The notes under the pieces are model-generated. The model did not search any database, was not told the origin of the DNA, and was given only the letters and a program-made list of their open reading frames with translations. A DNA stretch of 33,002 bases. Source: Paracoccaceae bacterium. Lineage in GTDB: Bacteria; Pseudomonadota; Alphaproteobacteria; Rhodobacterales; Rhodobacteraceae. Of the stretch, positions 1 to 9,512 are shown piece by piece; within the stretch, counting starts at the first letter, position 1; each line of letters begins with the position of its first letter. Made by a program: the position numbers and the translations under genes. The stretch is from contig WOUW01000012.1 in the NCBI GenBank assembly GCA_009773055.1, positions 1 to 33,002 of the forward strand. Reading direction: 5' to 3'.

Positions 1-1
1 C

Positions 2-844
2 CTGGAGCACTTGACACGCCAGGGCCGGCGAAACGTGAACCAGGTGGCGGACGAGCTGGACCTGCCGCAATCGACGGTATCGTCCAACATCCAGATCCTC
101 GTGGATGCGGGGCTGGTGCAAACCAGGTCGGAGAAGGGGCGCAAGGGTAGCCAGAAGATCTGCAATTCGACCTTCACCGAACTGCTTATCGCCTTCAAGG
201 ACCCGACCCCCGCGCAGAATTCGAACGCAATCGAAGTGTCGATGCCAATCGGGCTTTACACCCGATGCGAGGTCAGCGCGCCCTGTGGCCTCTGTTCTCC
301 GGAAGGGATCATCGGTCTTCTTGATGTGCCAGACACCTTCCTGGACCCCGACAGGATGCGGGCAGGACTGCTGTGGTTCAATCACGGCTTCGTCGAATAT
401 CAGTTTCCAAACAACGCGAAGCTTGCTGGGACTTCCATTCAGGCACTTGAACTCACGATGGAATTGTCGTCCGAGGTGCCCGGAACGTCAAAGGACTGGC
501 CGTCAGATATCACGGTCGCGATCAACGGGCACGAAATCGGCACCTGGACGTCGCCGGGGGATTTTGGCGACAAGCGCGGCAAGTTCACCCCCGACTGGTG
601 GAAGCTGGCTGGTTCGCAGTATGGCGATCTGAAACGCTGGAAAGTCACTGCAGATGGAACGTTCCTGGACGGCACCAATCTTTCTGCCTGCTGCCTCGGG
701 GACCTTGCCTTGAATGAGCATCGGTCGATCCGGGTCCGCATCGGGGTGAAAGAAGATGCTCGGCACCCGGGCGGCATGAATGTTTTCGGGCGCGGGTTCG
801 GCAACCACGATCAGGATATCACCCTGCGGTTGATCCGCTCCTGA
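2..844 (+). CDS. ArsR-like transcriptional regulator with C-terminal beta-rich domain (5' end cut by window)
   Basis: The reading frame is open to the left edge, so the N-terminus is missing. The first ~50 visible residues form a winged helix-turn-helix: NQVADELDLPQSTVSSNIQ is the recognition-helix region, followed by a basic wing (RSEKGRKGSQK). The remaining ~200 residues contain CGLCSPEGIIGLLD, LLWFNHGFVEYQFPN, DWPSDITVAINGHEIGTW and NVFGRGFGNHDQDI. This arrangement matches a group of long ArsR-type regulators whose C-terminal half resembles a beta-sandwich, often found beside arabinose, xylose or other glycoside genes. The adjacent arabinofuranosidase and sugar ABC genes suggest that it controls them and that the C-terminal half senses a sugar; that is inference. 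It looks intact through the stop. Confidence 0.8.
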   Translation: MEHLTRQGRRNVNQVADELDLPQSTVSSNIQILVDAGLVQTRSEKGRKGSQKICNSTFTELLIAFKDPTPAQNSNAIEVSMPIGLYTRCEVSAPCGLCSPEGIIGLLDVPDTFLDPDRMRAGLLWFNHGFVEYQFPNNAKLAGTSIQALELTMELSSEVPGTSKDWPSDITVAINGHEIGTWTSPGDFGDKRGKFTPDWWKLAGSQYGDLKRWKVTADGTFLDGTNLSACCLGDLALNEHRSIRVRIGVKEDARHPGGMNVFGRGFGNHDQDITLRLIRS

Positions 845-884
845 CGGTTCCTTCTTTTCCGCTTGACCAAGCCCCCCCACTTCG

Positions 885-909
885 CGAACTATACCAAGAA
901 ATCTGGTAT
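885..909. promoter_or_regulatory. operator-like inverted repeat upstream of the GH51 gene
   Basis: CGAACT is followed by a perfect dyad ATACCA-N7-TGGTAT (891-909), about 45 bases before the GH51 start. A related sequence with the same 6-7-6 spacing and the same CGAACT flank lies before the ATPase gene at 6557-6581; 16 of 25 positions are identical. The likely binding protein is the ArsR-like regulator just upstream. No clear -35/-10 pair was assigned. Confidence 0.55.
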
Positions 910-911
910 GA

Positions 912-2328
<1,417 letters not shown>

Positions 2329-2329
<1 letters not shown>

Positions 2330-2352
2330 TATCTGGGTTTCGGATACGTATC
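2329..2352. promoter_or_regulatory. GTATC/GATAC inverted repeats before the binding-protein gene
   Basis: Directly at the GH51 stop lie GTATC-N9-GATAC and then the perfect 10-bp palindrome GATACGTATC (2343-2352), 84 bases before the binding-protein start. These could be an operator or part of a promoter for the transport genes. They do not match the CGAACT dyad upstream of GH51, so the same regulator cannot be assumed. Confidence 0.3.
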
Positions 2353-2435
2353 AGGTTTTCATTGATCGAATCGGGAAAGGCGATACGCTTTTCCCCGCAG
2401 ACGCGGCGAACCACGCCGACATGAGGGAGGAAAAG

Positions 2436-3682
2436 ATGACCATAAGTGGAGTGCTGAAGGCCGCCATCGTTGCAACCATCGGTTTTGCCGGGGTAGCACG
2501 GGCGGAAGAGACCGTCGTCTGGTGGGATTTCCTGAGCGGCGGTGACGGCGTGCGGATGAAGAAGCTCATCGACGACTTCAACGCCGCGCATTCTGGTCAG
2601 GTCAAGATCGACGCGACCACGCTGGAATGGGGCACCCCGTTCTATGCCAAGGTCCAGACTTCCGCCGCCGTGGGAGAGGCGCCGGACGTCATGACCTACC
2701 ACGCCAGCCGCATCCCGCTGGCCGTCAAACAAGGCGTGCTGCAGGAAATCACCGCTGACGACTGGGCTTCGCCCCGGCGACCTGGGACGCGGTGACCATC
2801 GACGGCAAGCAGTATGCGGTGCCGCTCGATACCCATCCGATTGTCCTTTACTACAACAAGGATATTCTTGAAAAAGCCGGACTGCTGGATGAAAGCGGCA
2901 AACCCAAGGGGCTCGACAGCCGCGAGGGCTTTACCGCCACGCTGCAGGCGCTGAAGGACGCAGGCGTCCAGTTCCCGCTGGGTAGCGTCACAGCGGACGG
3001 CAACTTCATGTTCCGCACGATCTACTCGCTTATGGGCCAGCAGAACGGCGAACTGATGACCGACGGCGAGTTCCTCGCCGGGGACAATGGCGAAAAGCTG
3101 GCCAATGCGCTGGGCGTTCTGGCGGAATGGACGACTGCAGGCCTGCAATCGACCTACACCGATTATCCTGCCACCGTCGCGCTTTTCACAAGCGGTGAGG
3201 CGGCGATGATGATCAATGGTGTCTGGGAAGTGCCCACGATGACCGACCTCAACGCCCAAGGAAAGCTGTTCAACTGGGGCGCAGTCGAACTGCCGGTGAT
3301 CTTCGACAAGCCTGCGACCTATGCCGACAGCCACAGCTTCGCGATCCCGGCAAACCAGGGCAAGGAAATGACGCCCGAGAAGCGAGCCGCCGTGTTGACG
3401 GTGATTTCGTGGATCGAGAAGAACTCGCTCTTCTGGGCAACAGCCGGTCACATCCCGGCCTATGGCCCGGTGACCGCCTCGGCCGAATACAAGGCGATGG
3501 AGCCCAATGCCACCTACTCCTCGCTGACGGCGAACATGATCTTCGATCCCAAGTCGCCGCTTGCCGGCGTGGCCGGGCCGATCTTCGACGTGATGTCGAC
3601 CTACTTCGTGCCGACCCTGAACGGCGAAATGGACCCGGCGGAAGCCGTGAAATCCATCAAGGAAGAGTTGAACGCTCTTTGA
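2436..3682 (+). pseudogene. sugar ABC transporter substrate-binding protein, frameshifted
   Basis: The first part begins with a Sec signal peptide (ISGVLKAAIVATIGFAGVARA, cleaved before EETVVWW) and then WDFLSGGDGVRMKKLIDDFN, typical of family-1 extracellular sugar-binding proteins. The frame breaks near 2766: one frame reads DDWASPRRPGTR and stops, while the other starts with FAPATWDAV and runs on as TIDGKQYAVPLDTHPIVLYYNKDILEKAG to EAVKSIKEELNAL. The missing piece is either one or two bases or a short run of codons. The intact protein would capture an oligosaccharide in the periplasm and deliver it to the two permeases downstream. ATG at 2436 is chosen because GGGAGGAAAAG stands directly before it; the ATG at 2421 contains that ribosome site. 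Confidence 0.85.
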
Positions 3683-3696
3683 CCTGACAAACTGAC

Positions 3697-3725
3697 CGGG
3701 CCGCCGAGCAACTTTGGGCGGCCCG
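3697..3725 (+). promoter_or_regulatory. intercistronic hairpin between binding-protein and permease genes
   Basis: CGGGCCGCC and GGCGGCCCG form a perfect 9-bp stem with an 11-base loop, 15 bases after the binding-protein stop and 22 before the permease start. There is no T-run after it. Hairpins at this place in sugar ABC operons commonly protect the upstream message and so raise binding protein over permease; here that role is inferred. Confidence 0.6.
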
Positions 3726-3746
3726 AAACATTCGGGAACACGGCCA

Positions 3747-4628
3747 ATGCTGACCAATCGCCGCAAGGATGCCTTCGTTGCCGCCGTTCTGGTGGCGCCT
3801 TTCCTTGCGATCTACCTCTTGGTCTTCGTCTGGCCCACGATCCAGATGTTCGGGATTTCCTTCACCGACGCGCCCTTGATCGGAAGCGGAGACTGGGTCG
3901 GCACCGAGAACTACGAAAGACTACCCAAGGATCCCCGCTTCCGCACTGCCGCTTGGAACACAGCCTATTTTGTTCTACTTACAGTTTTGCCCGGCACTGT
4001 CGTCGCACTTCTCATCGGACTTGGAATCTCGCGCCTGAAAGGGCGGTTGCAATCTGCCATCCTCGCGCTCTTCTTCCTGCCCTACATCCTTCCCGTTTCG
4101 GTCGTCTATCTGATCTGGGACTGGGTACTGAACTTCCAGTTCGGCATTCTGATGCATATCCTTGACCTTTTCGGCATGGACCGCATCCCGATCATGAAGA
4201 CCCGCACATGGTTCATGCCCGCCGTCGCAGTCGTGACGATCTGGTGGACCGCGGGTTTCTCGATCCTTCTGTTCCTCGCCGGCCTTCGCGCCATTCCGGT
4301 GGAGATTTACGAGGCCGCTTCCCTGGACAATGCCGGGCGCTGGACAACGTTCCGGCGGATCACCTGGCCGCTGCTCTGGCCCGTGACCAGTCTTGTCTTC
4401 ACCATCCAGCTGATCGCCCAGTTGAAGATCTTCGATCAGGTCTACCTGTTTTCAGTGGGTGGCAGGCCGAACGACAACATGGTCCTCGTCTACTACGTCT
4501 TCCAACGCGCCTTTCAGCAGGACCAGGGTGGCCGCGCCGCTGCGGTGGCTGTCACGCTTTTCGTGCTGGTCGTCGTCGTTTCGGTGCTGCAGTTCCAGCT
4601 TCTGCGACTGGCAGGGGGCCGCAAATGA
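3747..4628 (+). CDS. sugar ABC transporter permease, MalF/UgpA type
   Basis: This is a 293-residue inner-membrane protein with about six hydrophobic segments, starting with AFVAAVLVAPFLAIYLLVFVWP. The EAA loop that contacts the ATPase is clear: EIYEAASLDNAGRWTTFRRITWPLL, near residues 185-210. Length and layout are normal for binding-protein-dependent carbohydrate permeases. ATG at 3747 is preferred over the TTG at 3714 because the protein then begins MLTNRRKD just before the first membrane helix. It ends in an ATGA overlap with the next permease, so the two are translationally coupled. The substrate is inferred from the GH51 neighbour to be an arabinose-containing oligosaccharide. Confidence 0.9.
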   Translation: MLTNRRKDAFVAAVLVAPFLAIYLLVFVWPTIQMFGISFTDAPLIGSGDWVGTENYERLPKDPRFRTAAWNTAYFVLLTVLPGTVVALLIGLGISRLKGRLQSAILALFFLPYILPVSVVYLIWDWVLNFQFGILMHILDLFGMDRIPIMKTRTWFMPAVAVVTIWWTAGFSILLFLAGLRAIPVEIYEAASLDNAGRWTTFRRITWPLLWPVTSLVFTIQLIAQLKIFDQVYLFSVGGRPNDNMVLVYYVFQRAFQQDQGGRAAAVAVTLFVLVVVVSVLQFQLLRLAGGRK

Positions 4629-5467
4629 CGAGACCGGGCATCCAGACCGTGAATCTCTGGGGTGGTCTGATTACCTTCCTGACCGTGCTGGCCGCGCTTC
4701 TTTGGGCCTTCCCACTCTATTGGGGCGTGATCTCCTCGCTGAAACCCGAGGATGAGGTCGTCCGACCCTTCATCGAGCTTTGGCCCGAGAACCTGACCTT
4801 CGATCACTATCTGACCGCGCTTACCACGTCACAGATCGGCAGTTGGTATCTGAACTCGGTTGCAGTGGCGGTCGGGGTGACTGTGATCACCATCGTCACC
4901 TCTATGCTCTGCGGTTACGCCCTGTCACAACTCCAATTCCCCGGCCGCAAGGCGCTGTGGTGGTTGATCCTCGCCAGCTTCATGGTTCCGACCCAGGCCC
5001 TGATCATCAACCACTTCGTGCTGGTGTCGCAGCTGGGGCTGATCAACACCTGGGCGGGGATCATGCTGCCGCAGCTGATCCATCCGGTGATCATCATCGT
5101 CTACAAACAGTTTTTCGACCAGGTCCCCAAGGACTTCCGCGAGGCGGCCGTGATGGACAACGCGGGCGAGTTTGGGATCCTCTTCAAGATCTACCTGCCG
5201 ATGAACTGGGGTGTCACGACGGCCCTATCCATCGTGACCTTCATCTGGACCTGGAATGCCTTCCTCTGGCCATTCCTGTCGGTGACCAAGACCGAGATGA
5301 TGACAATGCCGGTGGGGATCACCCAGGTGAACGACGCCTTCGGGGTCTACTATGCGCGGCAGCTTGCGGCGGCGGTGCTAGCCGGTCTGCCAGTGGCGGT
5401 TGCCTACCTAATGTTCCAGCGCAAGGTGACCGAGGCGATCACGCTTTCGGCCGGGATCAAGGGCTGA
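4625..5467 (+). CDS. sugar ABC transporter permease, MalG/UgpE type
   Basis: This is a 280-residue inner-membrane permease beginning MTRPGIQTVNLWGG and passing straight into a hydrophobic helix. The short periplasmic segment (PENLTFDHYLTAL) and the EAA loop (DFREAAVMDNAGEFGILFKIYLPM, around residue 175) are characteristic of the MalG subfamily. It ends with the usual KVTEAITLSAGIKG. The start overlaps the previous stop (ATGA). The frame is open further upstream to 4208, but that extension only overlaps the first permease and is not used. It pairs with the upstream permease to form the channel, powered by the ATPase encoded convergently 7 bp away. Confidence 0.92.
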   Translation: MTRPGIQTVNLWGGLITFLTVLAALLWAFPLYWGVISSLKPEDEVVRPFIELWPENLTFDHYLTALTTSQIGSWYLNSVAVAVGVTVITIVTSMLCGYALSQLQFPGRKALWWLILASFMVPTQALIINHFVLVSQLGLINTWAGIMLPQLIHPVIIIVYKQFFDQVPKDFREAAVMDNAGEFGILFKIYLPMNWGVTTALSIVTFIWTWNAFLWPFLSVTKTEMMTMPVGITQVNDAFGVYYARQLAAAVLAGLPVAVAYLMFQRKVTEAITLSAGIKG

Positions 5468-5474
5468 GCCGGAG

Positions 5475-6542
5475 TTAAACCAGCACTGCCCGGCCTTGCC
5501 CGTCGAAAAGATGCAGCTCGGAGGTATCGAAACCCAGGCTGATGCTGTCCCCGGCCTTGACCGCAGATTTGCCGCTGTCCTGCGCGATCACCTGTGTGCC
5601 GTCCGACAACTTGGCATAGACCAGCGTCCGATCCCCCAGCCGTTCCACCACCGTCGCCGTCGCCCTGGTCAGCCCCTCTGAAACCACAGTCAAAGCTTCG
5701 GGCCGAATGCCCAGCTCCCACGGTCCTTCGCCTGCGGGGGCCGAGAGCAGGGGCACGACCGCCCCATCGCCCAGTCGGGCTGCAACCCTGTCGCCGTTGC
5801 CGGTCAGTGTGACCGGCAGAAAGTTCATCGACGGCGATCCGACGAAGCCCGCAACAAAACGCGAGGCCGGGCGGGTATAGACCTCGATCGGGGTGCCCAC
5901 CTGTTCGATCCGGCAGTTATTCAAGATGACAATCCGGTCGGCCAGCGTCATTGCCTCGGTCTGGTCGTGGGTGACGTAGATCATCGTCGAGCCCAGCCGC
6001 TGGTGAAGTTCAGCAAGTTCCACCCGGGTCCGCACGCGCAGTGCCGCGTCAAGGTTCGAAAGCGGTTCATCGAACAGGAAGGCCTTCGGTTCCTTAACGA
6101 TGGCCCGCCCGATGGCGACGCGCTGGCGCTGACCGCCGGACAGCTCTGCCGGGCGTCGGGCAAGCAGCTTTTCCATTTCAAGCATCCGGGCAGCTTCGGC
6201 CACCCGAGCTTTGATCTGACCGGCGGGAAGACCAATGTTCTTAAGCCCGAAGGCCATGTTCTCGGCCACCGTCATGTGCGGGTAAAGCGCGTAATTCTGG
6301 AACACCATTGCCAGATTGCGCTGGCCCGGCGCCAGACCTTCAGATCGAACGCCGTTGATCATCAGCGCGCCAGAGTCGATGCTTTCCAGCCCGGCAATCA
6401 TCCGCAGCAGCGTCGTTTTGCCCGAGCCGGACGGGCCCAGAAAAACCACGAACTCGCCTTCCAGGATTTCGAGACTCAGGTCACGGATGACCTCTACCAA
6501 GCCGAACTTCTTCGACACCTGGTCAAGAGCGATTCCAGCCAT
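5475..6542 (-). CDS. sugar ABC transporter ATP-binding protein, MalK/UgpC type
   Basis: This is a 355-residue ATPase. Walker A is GPSGSGKTT (residues ~36-44), the signature is LSGGQRQR, Walker B ends in FDEPLSNLDA, and the switch histidine is in VTHDQTEAMTLADR. The C-terminal ~120 residues form the OB-fold regulatory domain of MalK/UgpC proteins (GIRPEALTV). Such ATPases energise sugar importers at the cytoplasmic face. It runs toward the permease genes, so it has its own promoter, with an operator-like dyad at 6557-6581 just before its start. It appears complete, unlike the binding protein of the same locus, and might serve other sugar importers too. Confidence 0.92.
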   Translation of the reverse strand: MAGIALDQVSKKFGLVEVIRDLSLEILEGEFVVFLGPSGSGKTTLLRMIAGLESIDSGALMINGVRSEGLAPGQRNLAMVFQNYALYPHMTVAENMAFGLKNIGLPAGQIKARVAEAARMLEMEKLLARRPAELSGGQRQRVAIGRAIVKEPKAFLFDEPLSNLDAALRVRTRVELAELHQRLGSTMIYVTHDQTEAMTLADRIVILNNCRIEQVGTPIEVYTRPASRFVAGFVGSPSMNFLPVTLTGNGDRVAARLGDGAVVPLLSAPAGEGPWELGIRPEALTVVSEGLTRATATVVERLGDRTLVYAKLSDGTQVIAQDSGKSAVKAGDSISLGFDTSELHLFDGQGRAVLV

Positions 6543-6556
6543 TGCAACCTCCGCTT

Positions 6557-6581
6557 CGAACTAGATCATAGTTTCGGGTCT
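6557..6581. promoter_or_regulatory. operator-like dyad before the ABC ATPase gene
   Basis: CGAACT is followed by AGATCA-N7-GGGTCT, 15 bases before the ATPase start (gene on the minus strand). Flank, arm length and spacing equal those of the dyad upstream of GH51 (885-909). This links the two transcription units to one regulator, most simply the ArsR-like protein. The inverted symmetry is weaker than in the first copy. Confidence 0.45.
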
Positions 6582-6914
6582 ATATCGGAAGTCAAGGATT
6601 GTGTTGGTATCAACTGGGCATTCAATGCTGGGATTTTCGGCGGCTTTGCGCATAGCTTGCATATCGACGTGCAGCCCTTCCATGCCGATTTTGTCCTTTT
6701 GCTGCAAGCGCATCCTCTTTGGCAGTCTTATCGTTGCGTCCTGGCTCTCAATCCAGAGGCGGTGGTTGGAACATCGCAAAGTCTTGGCGGAGATGGCAGA
6801 GAGAGCAGGACTGCCGTCCAGCCCTCTCTGAGGCTCGGCCACGACGCCCATTCAGTCGCCGACTTTGCTTTTGGCGCGATCTGATCGTAGATTGACGCGA
6901 TCCGGTATGGCCCG
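6582..6914. other. intergenic stretch, no recognised gene
   Basis: Between the ATPase promoter region and the left end of the insertion sequence there are short open frames on both strands (76 aa at 6601-6831 plus, 96 aa at 6561-6851 minus). I recognise neither as a protein family. The stretch may be the remains of a gene cut by the insertion or a later deletion. Confidence 0.4.
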
Positions 6915-6981
6915 TGACCTGCCCCCCAAACGGAAGCTTTCTCGCTGTGAAGTAGCGTCTGCCCAACCTGAAGGAGCAGGC

Positions 6982-7248
6982 GAGAAAAGGAAAAGCCGTT
7001 TCATCGAGGCGCAGATTATCGGGATGATCAAAAAGCAGGAGGCGGGTTTGCCGACGGCTGAGCTGTGCCGCAAGCATGGTCTCATACCTGCGACGTTCTA
7101 CAAGCTTCAGGCCAAGTATGGCGGGATGAAACTGTCCGATGCCGCGCGACTGAATCAGCTTGAGGACGAGAACGCCAAGCTGAAGCGCCTGATGGCGGAC
7201 GCCATGCTGGACAGTGATGTTCTGAAAGACCTGCTGGGTAAGCTCTGA
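6982..7248 (+). pseudogene. IS3-family transposase orfA, start codon lost
   Basis: The protein reads KSRFIEAQIIGMIKKQEAG, ELCRKHGLIPATFY (helix-turn-helix) and LEDENAKLKRLMADAML (leucine-zipper region), ending VLKDLLGKL, as in IS3-type OrfA DNA-binding proteins. After a good ribosome site (AAGGAG) the expected ATG reads GCGAG: inserting one T between 6983 and 6984 would restore ATG-AAA-AGG-AAA. The start therefore seems destroyed by a 1-bp deletion. The frame is open upstream, but that part overlaps the terminal repeat region. Confidence 0.75.
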
Positions 7249-7293
7249 CGACGCTGATGCAACGGCGGGACGCAGTGGGCGAACGACAACTAG

Positions 7294-7590
7294 GTCGAGT
7301 GGCATTGCATCGACCCGGGCAAGCCACGGCAGAATGGCGACATCGAGAGCTTCAACGGTAGCCTGCGTGACAAATGCCTCAACGAGGAGATATTCGACGG
7401 CCTGGTCGATGCCCGCCGCTCGCTGGCCCTCTGGCGCTACGACTACAAGAACATCAGGCCGTATTCGTCGCTAGGCATCAAAACCCCGGCAGAAGCGCGC
7501 CGGGCGCTTCTGCAATCTGTGGGCTCTGCGCACGGCGCGCTTGCCACACCTGAAACCGACAATTCTCAACCCCAAGCACTCTCGCTATGA
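7294..7590 (+). pseudogene. IS3-family transposase orfB, C-terminal fragment
   Basis: The fragment reads [22 protein letters not shown], which contains the last acidic residue of the DDE integrase core (the E of IESFNG), then [18 protein letters not shown] and [20 protein letters not shown] codon stands just upstream (7291). The N-terminal two-thirds, with the first two catalytic aspartates, is deleted between about 7250 and 7290. It is not functional. Confidence 0.85.
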
Positions 7591-7722
7591 ACGAGGGACG
7601 AACGGGGGGCGGGTCATGCAGCTGGACTGGCCCTATCCCAGACGAAGCGCGAGGCGCCAAAGCGCAGTTCGTCGTCTGCGCAGAGTCGCCCCGCTATGTA
7701 AGAATTGCGAACATAGCTGTGT

Positions 7723-7812
<90 letters not shown>

Positions 7813-8013
7813 GCGCTTCAGGGGTCGTCTATGGGGCGGGTGGATAGCCGGGCGCGGGACAATTCGCAAGGGGCAATCGGCAGAAATGGCGGGGCTTGCG
7901 GCGTTGGCCGGATCACGGTCAGTTGCAGGTGACCTGGCTTGGCAAAACCGGGCGAAAGGGCTACCTCTCAGGAAACGGTCATAAGCGGGCCGCTCGTCAC
8001 CAAAAGGCTTTCG

Positions 8014-8865
8014 ATGTTCCTGTCTCGCCTTGCTTTCATTGCTCTCGTCGGCCTTGCCCCGCCGGTTGTCGCGGAAACCGCGGTCGACCAGACCCAGAAC
8101 GAAGCCTCGGTCGACCGTCTGGGTGAAGTCATGCAGCTAGACGCGCTGTTCAGCGTTCTGCGCGAAGAGGGCCTTTCATATGGCGACACGCTCGAAGCGG
8201 ATATGTTTCCGTCCGGCGGGGGCGCTGAATGGCGGCAAGCGGTTTCGGACATCTATGATGTGGCGCGTCTTCGCGGCAAGTTCGATGCTGCCCTGAAAGG
8301 GGCTTTGGGTGACGACCCTGCTGTCCTGACCGAGATCGAAGCATTTTTTGCCTCAGACCTGGGCCAGCGCATCGTTGGGCTGGAAATCGAGGCGCGCAGG
8401 GCGTTCCTCGATTCCAAGGCCGAAGAGGCCGCCCAGGTTGCTGCAGATGACGCCGCCGCGGCGCGTGATCCCAAAGTGGGGCTTATCCGCCGGATGATCG
8501 AGGCTGCGGACCTTCTGGAAATGAACGTTGCGGGGTCGATGTCGGGAAACCTTGGCTTCATGACCGGCATGGCCGGAACCGGCGCCTATGGCCGCGATAT
8601 GCCGCAGGACCAGATCGTGTCCGATATCTGGGCACAGGAAGACCAGGTCCGTGCGGACACTTCGACCTGGCTTCACGCCTACCTCGGGTTGGCCTACACA
8701 CCCTTGAGCGAGGCAGAGCTGGAAACGTATGTCGCGTTCTGGGAAAGCCCGGCGGGCAAGCTGTTGAATGCGGCACTGTTCACCGCCTTCGACGCAGCGT
8801 TTCGCCCGGTCTCTTTCGAGCTTGGCCAGGCCGCCGGACGCGCAATGCAGGGCCGCGATATCTGA
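8014..8865 (+). CDS. exported DUF2059-type protein
   Basis: This 283-residue protein has a clear Sec signal (MFLSRLAFIALVGLAPPVVA, cleaved before ETAVDQ). The mature part is helical, with a segment YTPLSEAELETYVAFWESPAGKLLNAALFTAFDAAF near the C-terminus that resembles the DUF2059 region. The function of this family is not known; an envelope location is expected. ATG at 8014 is chosen because it starts the signal peptide; the frame is open upstream to 7939. The stop lies only 11 bases before the -35 box of the rplU promoter. Confidence 0.7.
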   Translation: MFLSRLAFIALVGLAPPVVAETAVDQTQNEASVDRLGEVMQLDALFSVLREEGLSYGDTLEADMFPSGGGAEWRQAVSDIYDVARLRGKFDAALKGALGDDPAVLTEIEAFFASDLGQRIVGLEIEARRAFLDSKAEEAAQVAADDAAAARDPKVGLIRRMIEAADLLEMNVAGSMSGNLGFMTGMAGTGAYGRDMPQDQIVSDIWAQEDQVRADTSTWLHAYLGLAYTPLSEAELETYVAFWESPAGKLLNAALFTAFDAAFRPVSFELGQAAGRAMQGRDI

Positions 8866-8876
8866 TCGCGAACGGC

Positions 8877-8905
8877 TTGACACTTCTTTGCCTTCACCGC
8901 ATAAG
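8877..8905 (+). promoter_or_regulatory. sigma-70-type promoter for rplU-rpmA
   Basis: There is a consensus -35 TTGACA at 8877-8882, a 17-base spacer and a -10 CATAAG at 8900-8905. It lies directly after the DUF2059 stop and about 155 bases before rplU, leaving a long 5' leader. Confidence 0.6.
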
Positions 8906-8912
8906 CGCGCAT

Positions 8913-8938
8913 CCCGGCGAGGGGCGACTCTCGCCGGG
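8913..8938 (+). promoter_or_regulatory. hairpin in the rplU leader
   Basis: CCCGGCGAG and CTCGCCGGG form a perfect 9-bp stem with an 8-base loop, immediately downstream of the predicted promoter, within the ~150-base leader. There is no T-run, so it is unlikely to be a terminator for the upstream gene. It may be part of a ribosomal-protein leader structure (r-protein autoregulation is known for many such operons) or may stabilise the message. Confidence 0.5.
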
Positions 8939-9059
8939 CTGATATATTCATGTCGCCCCAACGGGCGCGCTGTCCGAGGCGGAGGTAACTCCCAGGAACG
9001 CCCAAAGATCGAAAGGTCGGCGGGGGCCACAGGGCGCGGAGCAAGAGAAGGAAAGACCC

Positions 9060-9506
9060 ATGTTTGCGGTCCTCAAGACCGGCGGCAAGCAGTACAAGGT
9101 GCAGGCAGGTGACGTGCTGCGCGTTGAAAAGCTTGATGCCGTCGCTGGCGAAAAGATCCAGTTCAACGACATCCTGATGGTCGGCACCACGATTGGTGTG
9201 CCAATGGTTGCAGGCGCGGCCGTCCAGGCCGAGGTCATCGACCAGATCAAGGGCGAAAAGACCATCCACTACGTCAAGCGCCGCCGGAAGCACTCCTCGC
9301 AGCGCACCAAGGGCCACCGCCAGCATCTGACGCTGGTCCGTGTGACCGACGTGCTGGAAAAGGGCGCCGACAAGTCGGGCGTCAAGGCTGCTGTCGGTAC
9401 CGTTGCCGCCCGCCGCACCGCACATGAGGCTCCGGGTGCTGCAAAGGCTGCTGCCCCGGCCGAGAAACCAAAGCGCGCCGCCAAGGCCGCCGCAGTTCAG
9501 GAGTAA
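9060..9506 (+). CDS. rplU: 50S ribosomal protein L21
   Basis: This is a 148-residue protein starting MFAVLKTGGKQYKVQAGDVLRVEKL, the highly conserved L21 N-terminus. KRRRKHSSQRTKGHRQHLTLVRV is the 23S rRNA-binding region. An Ala/Lys/Pro-rich tail of about 40 residues extends beyond the ~103-residue core, as in other alphaproteobacterial L21 proteins. It is preceded by GAAGGAAAG and followed 6 bp later by rpmA, the universal L21-L27 pair. Confidence 0.98.
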   Translation: MFAVLKTGGKQYKVQAGDVLRVEKLDAVAGEKIQFNDILMVGTTIGVPMVAGAAVQAEVIDQIKGEKTIHYVKRRRKHSSQRTKGHRQHLTLVRVTDVLEKGADKSGVKAAVGTVAARRTAHEAPGAAKAAAPAEKPKRAAKAAAVQE

Positions 9507-9512
9507 CACCCC

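Larger units (their letters stand above)
6915..7616 (+). mobile_element. IS3-family insertion sequence remnant with internal deletion
   Basis: The left end begins TGACCTGCCCCCC and the right end, read on the other strand, begins TGACCCGCCCCCC: matching terminal inverted repeats with one mismatch in 13. Between them lie nearly all of orfA and only the last ~98 codons of orfB, giving 702 bp rather than the roughly 1.2 kb expected. The flanking bases (CCG left, TGC right) do not form a target duplication. The element cannot transpose by itself. Confidence 0.85.

Noticed and set aside
4208-4624. N-terminal extension of the second permease
   Set aside because: It overlaps the first permease entirely; ATG 4625 in an ATGA overlap gives the standard length.
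6561-6851. Short frames on both strands between the ATPase gene and the IS remnant
   Set aside because: Neither product is recognisable and they overlap each other; they are kept only as an unassigned stretch.
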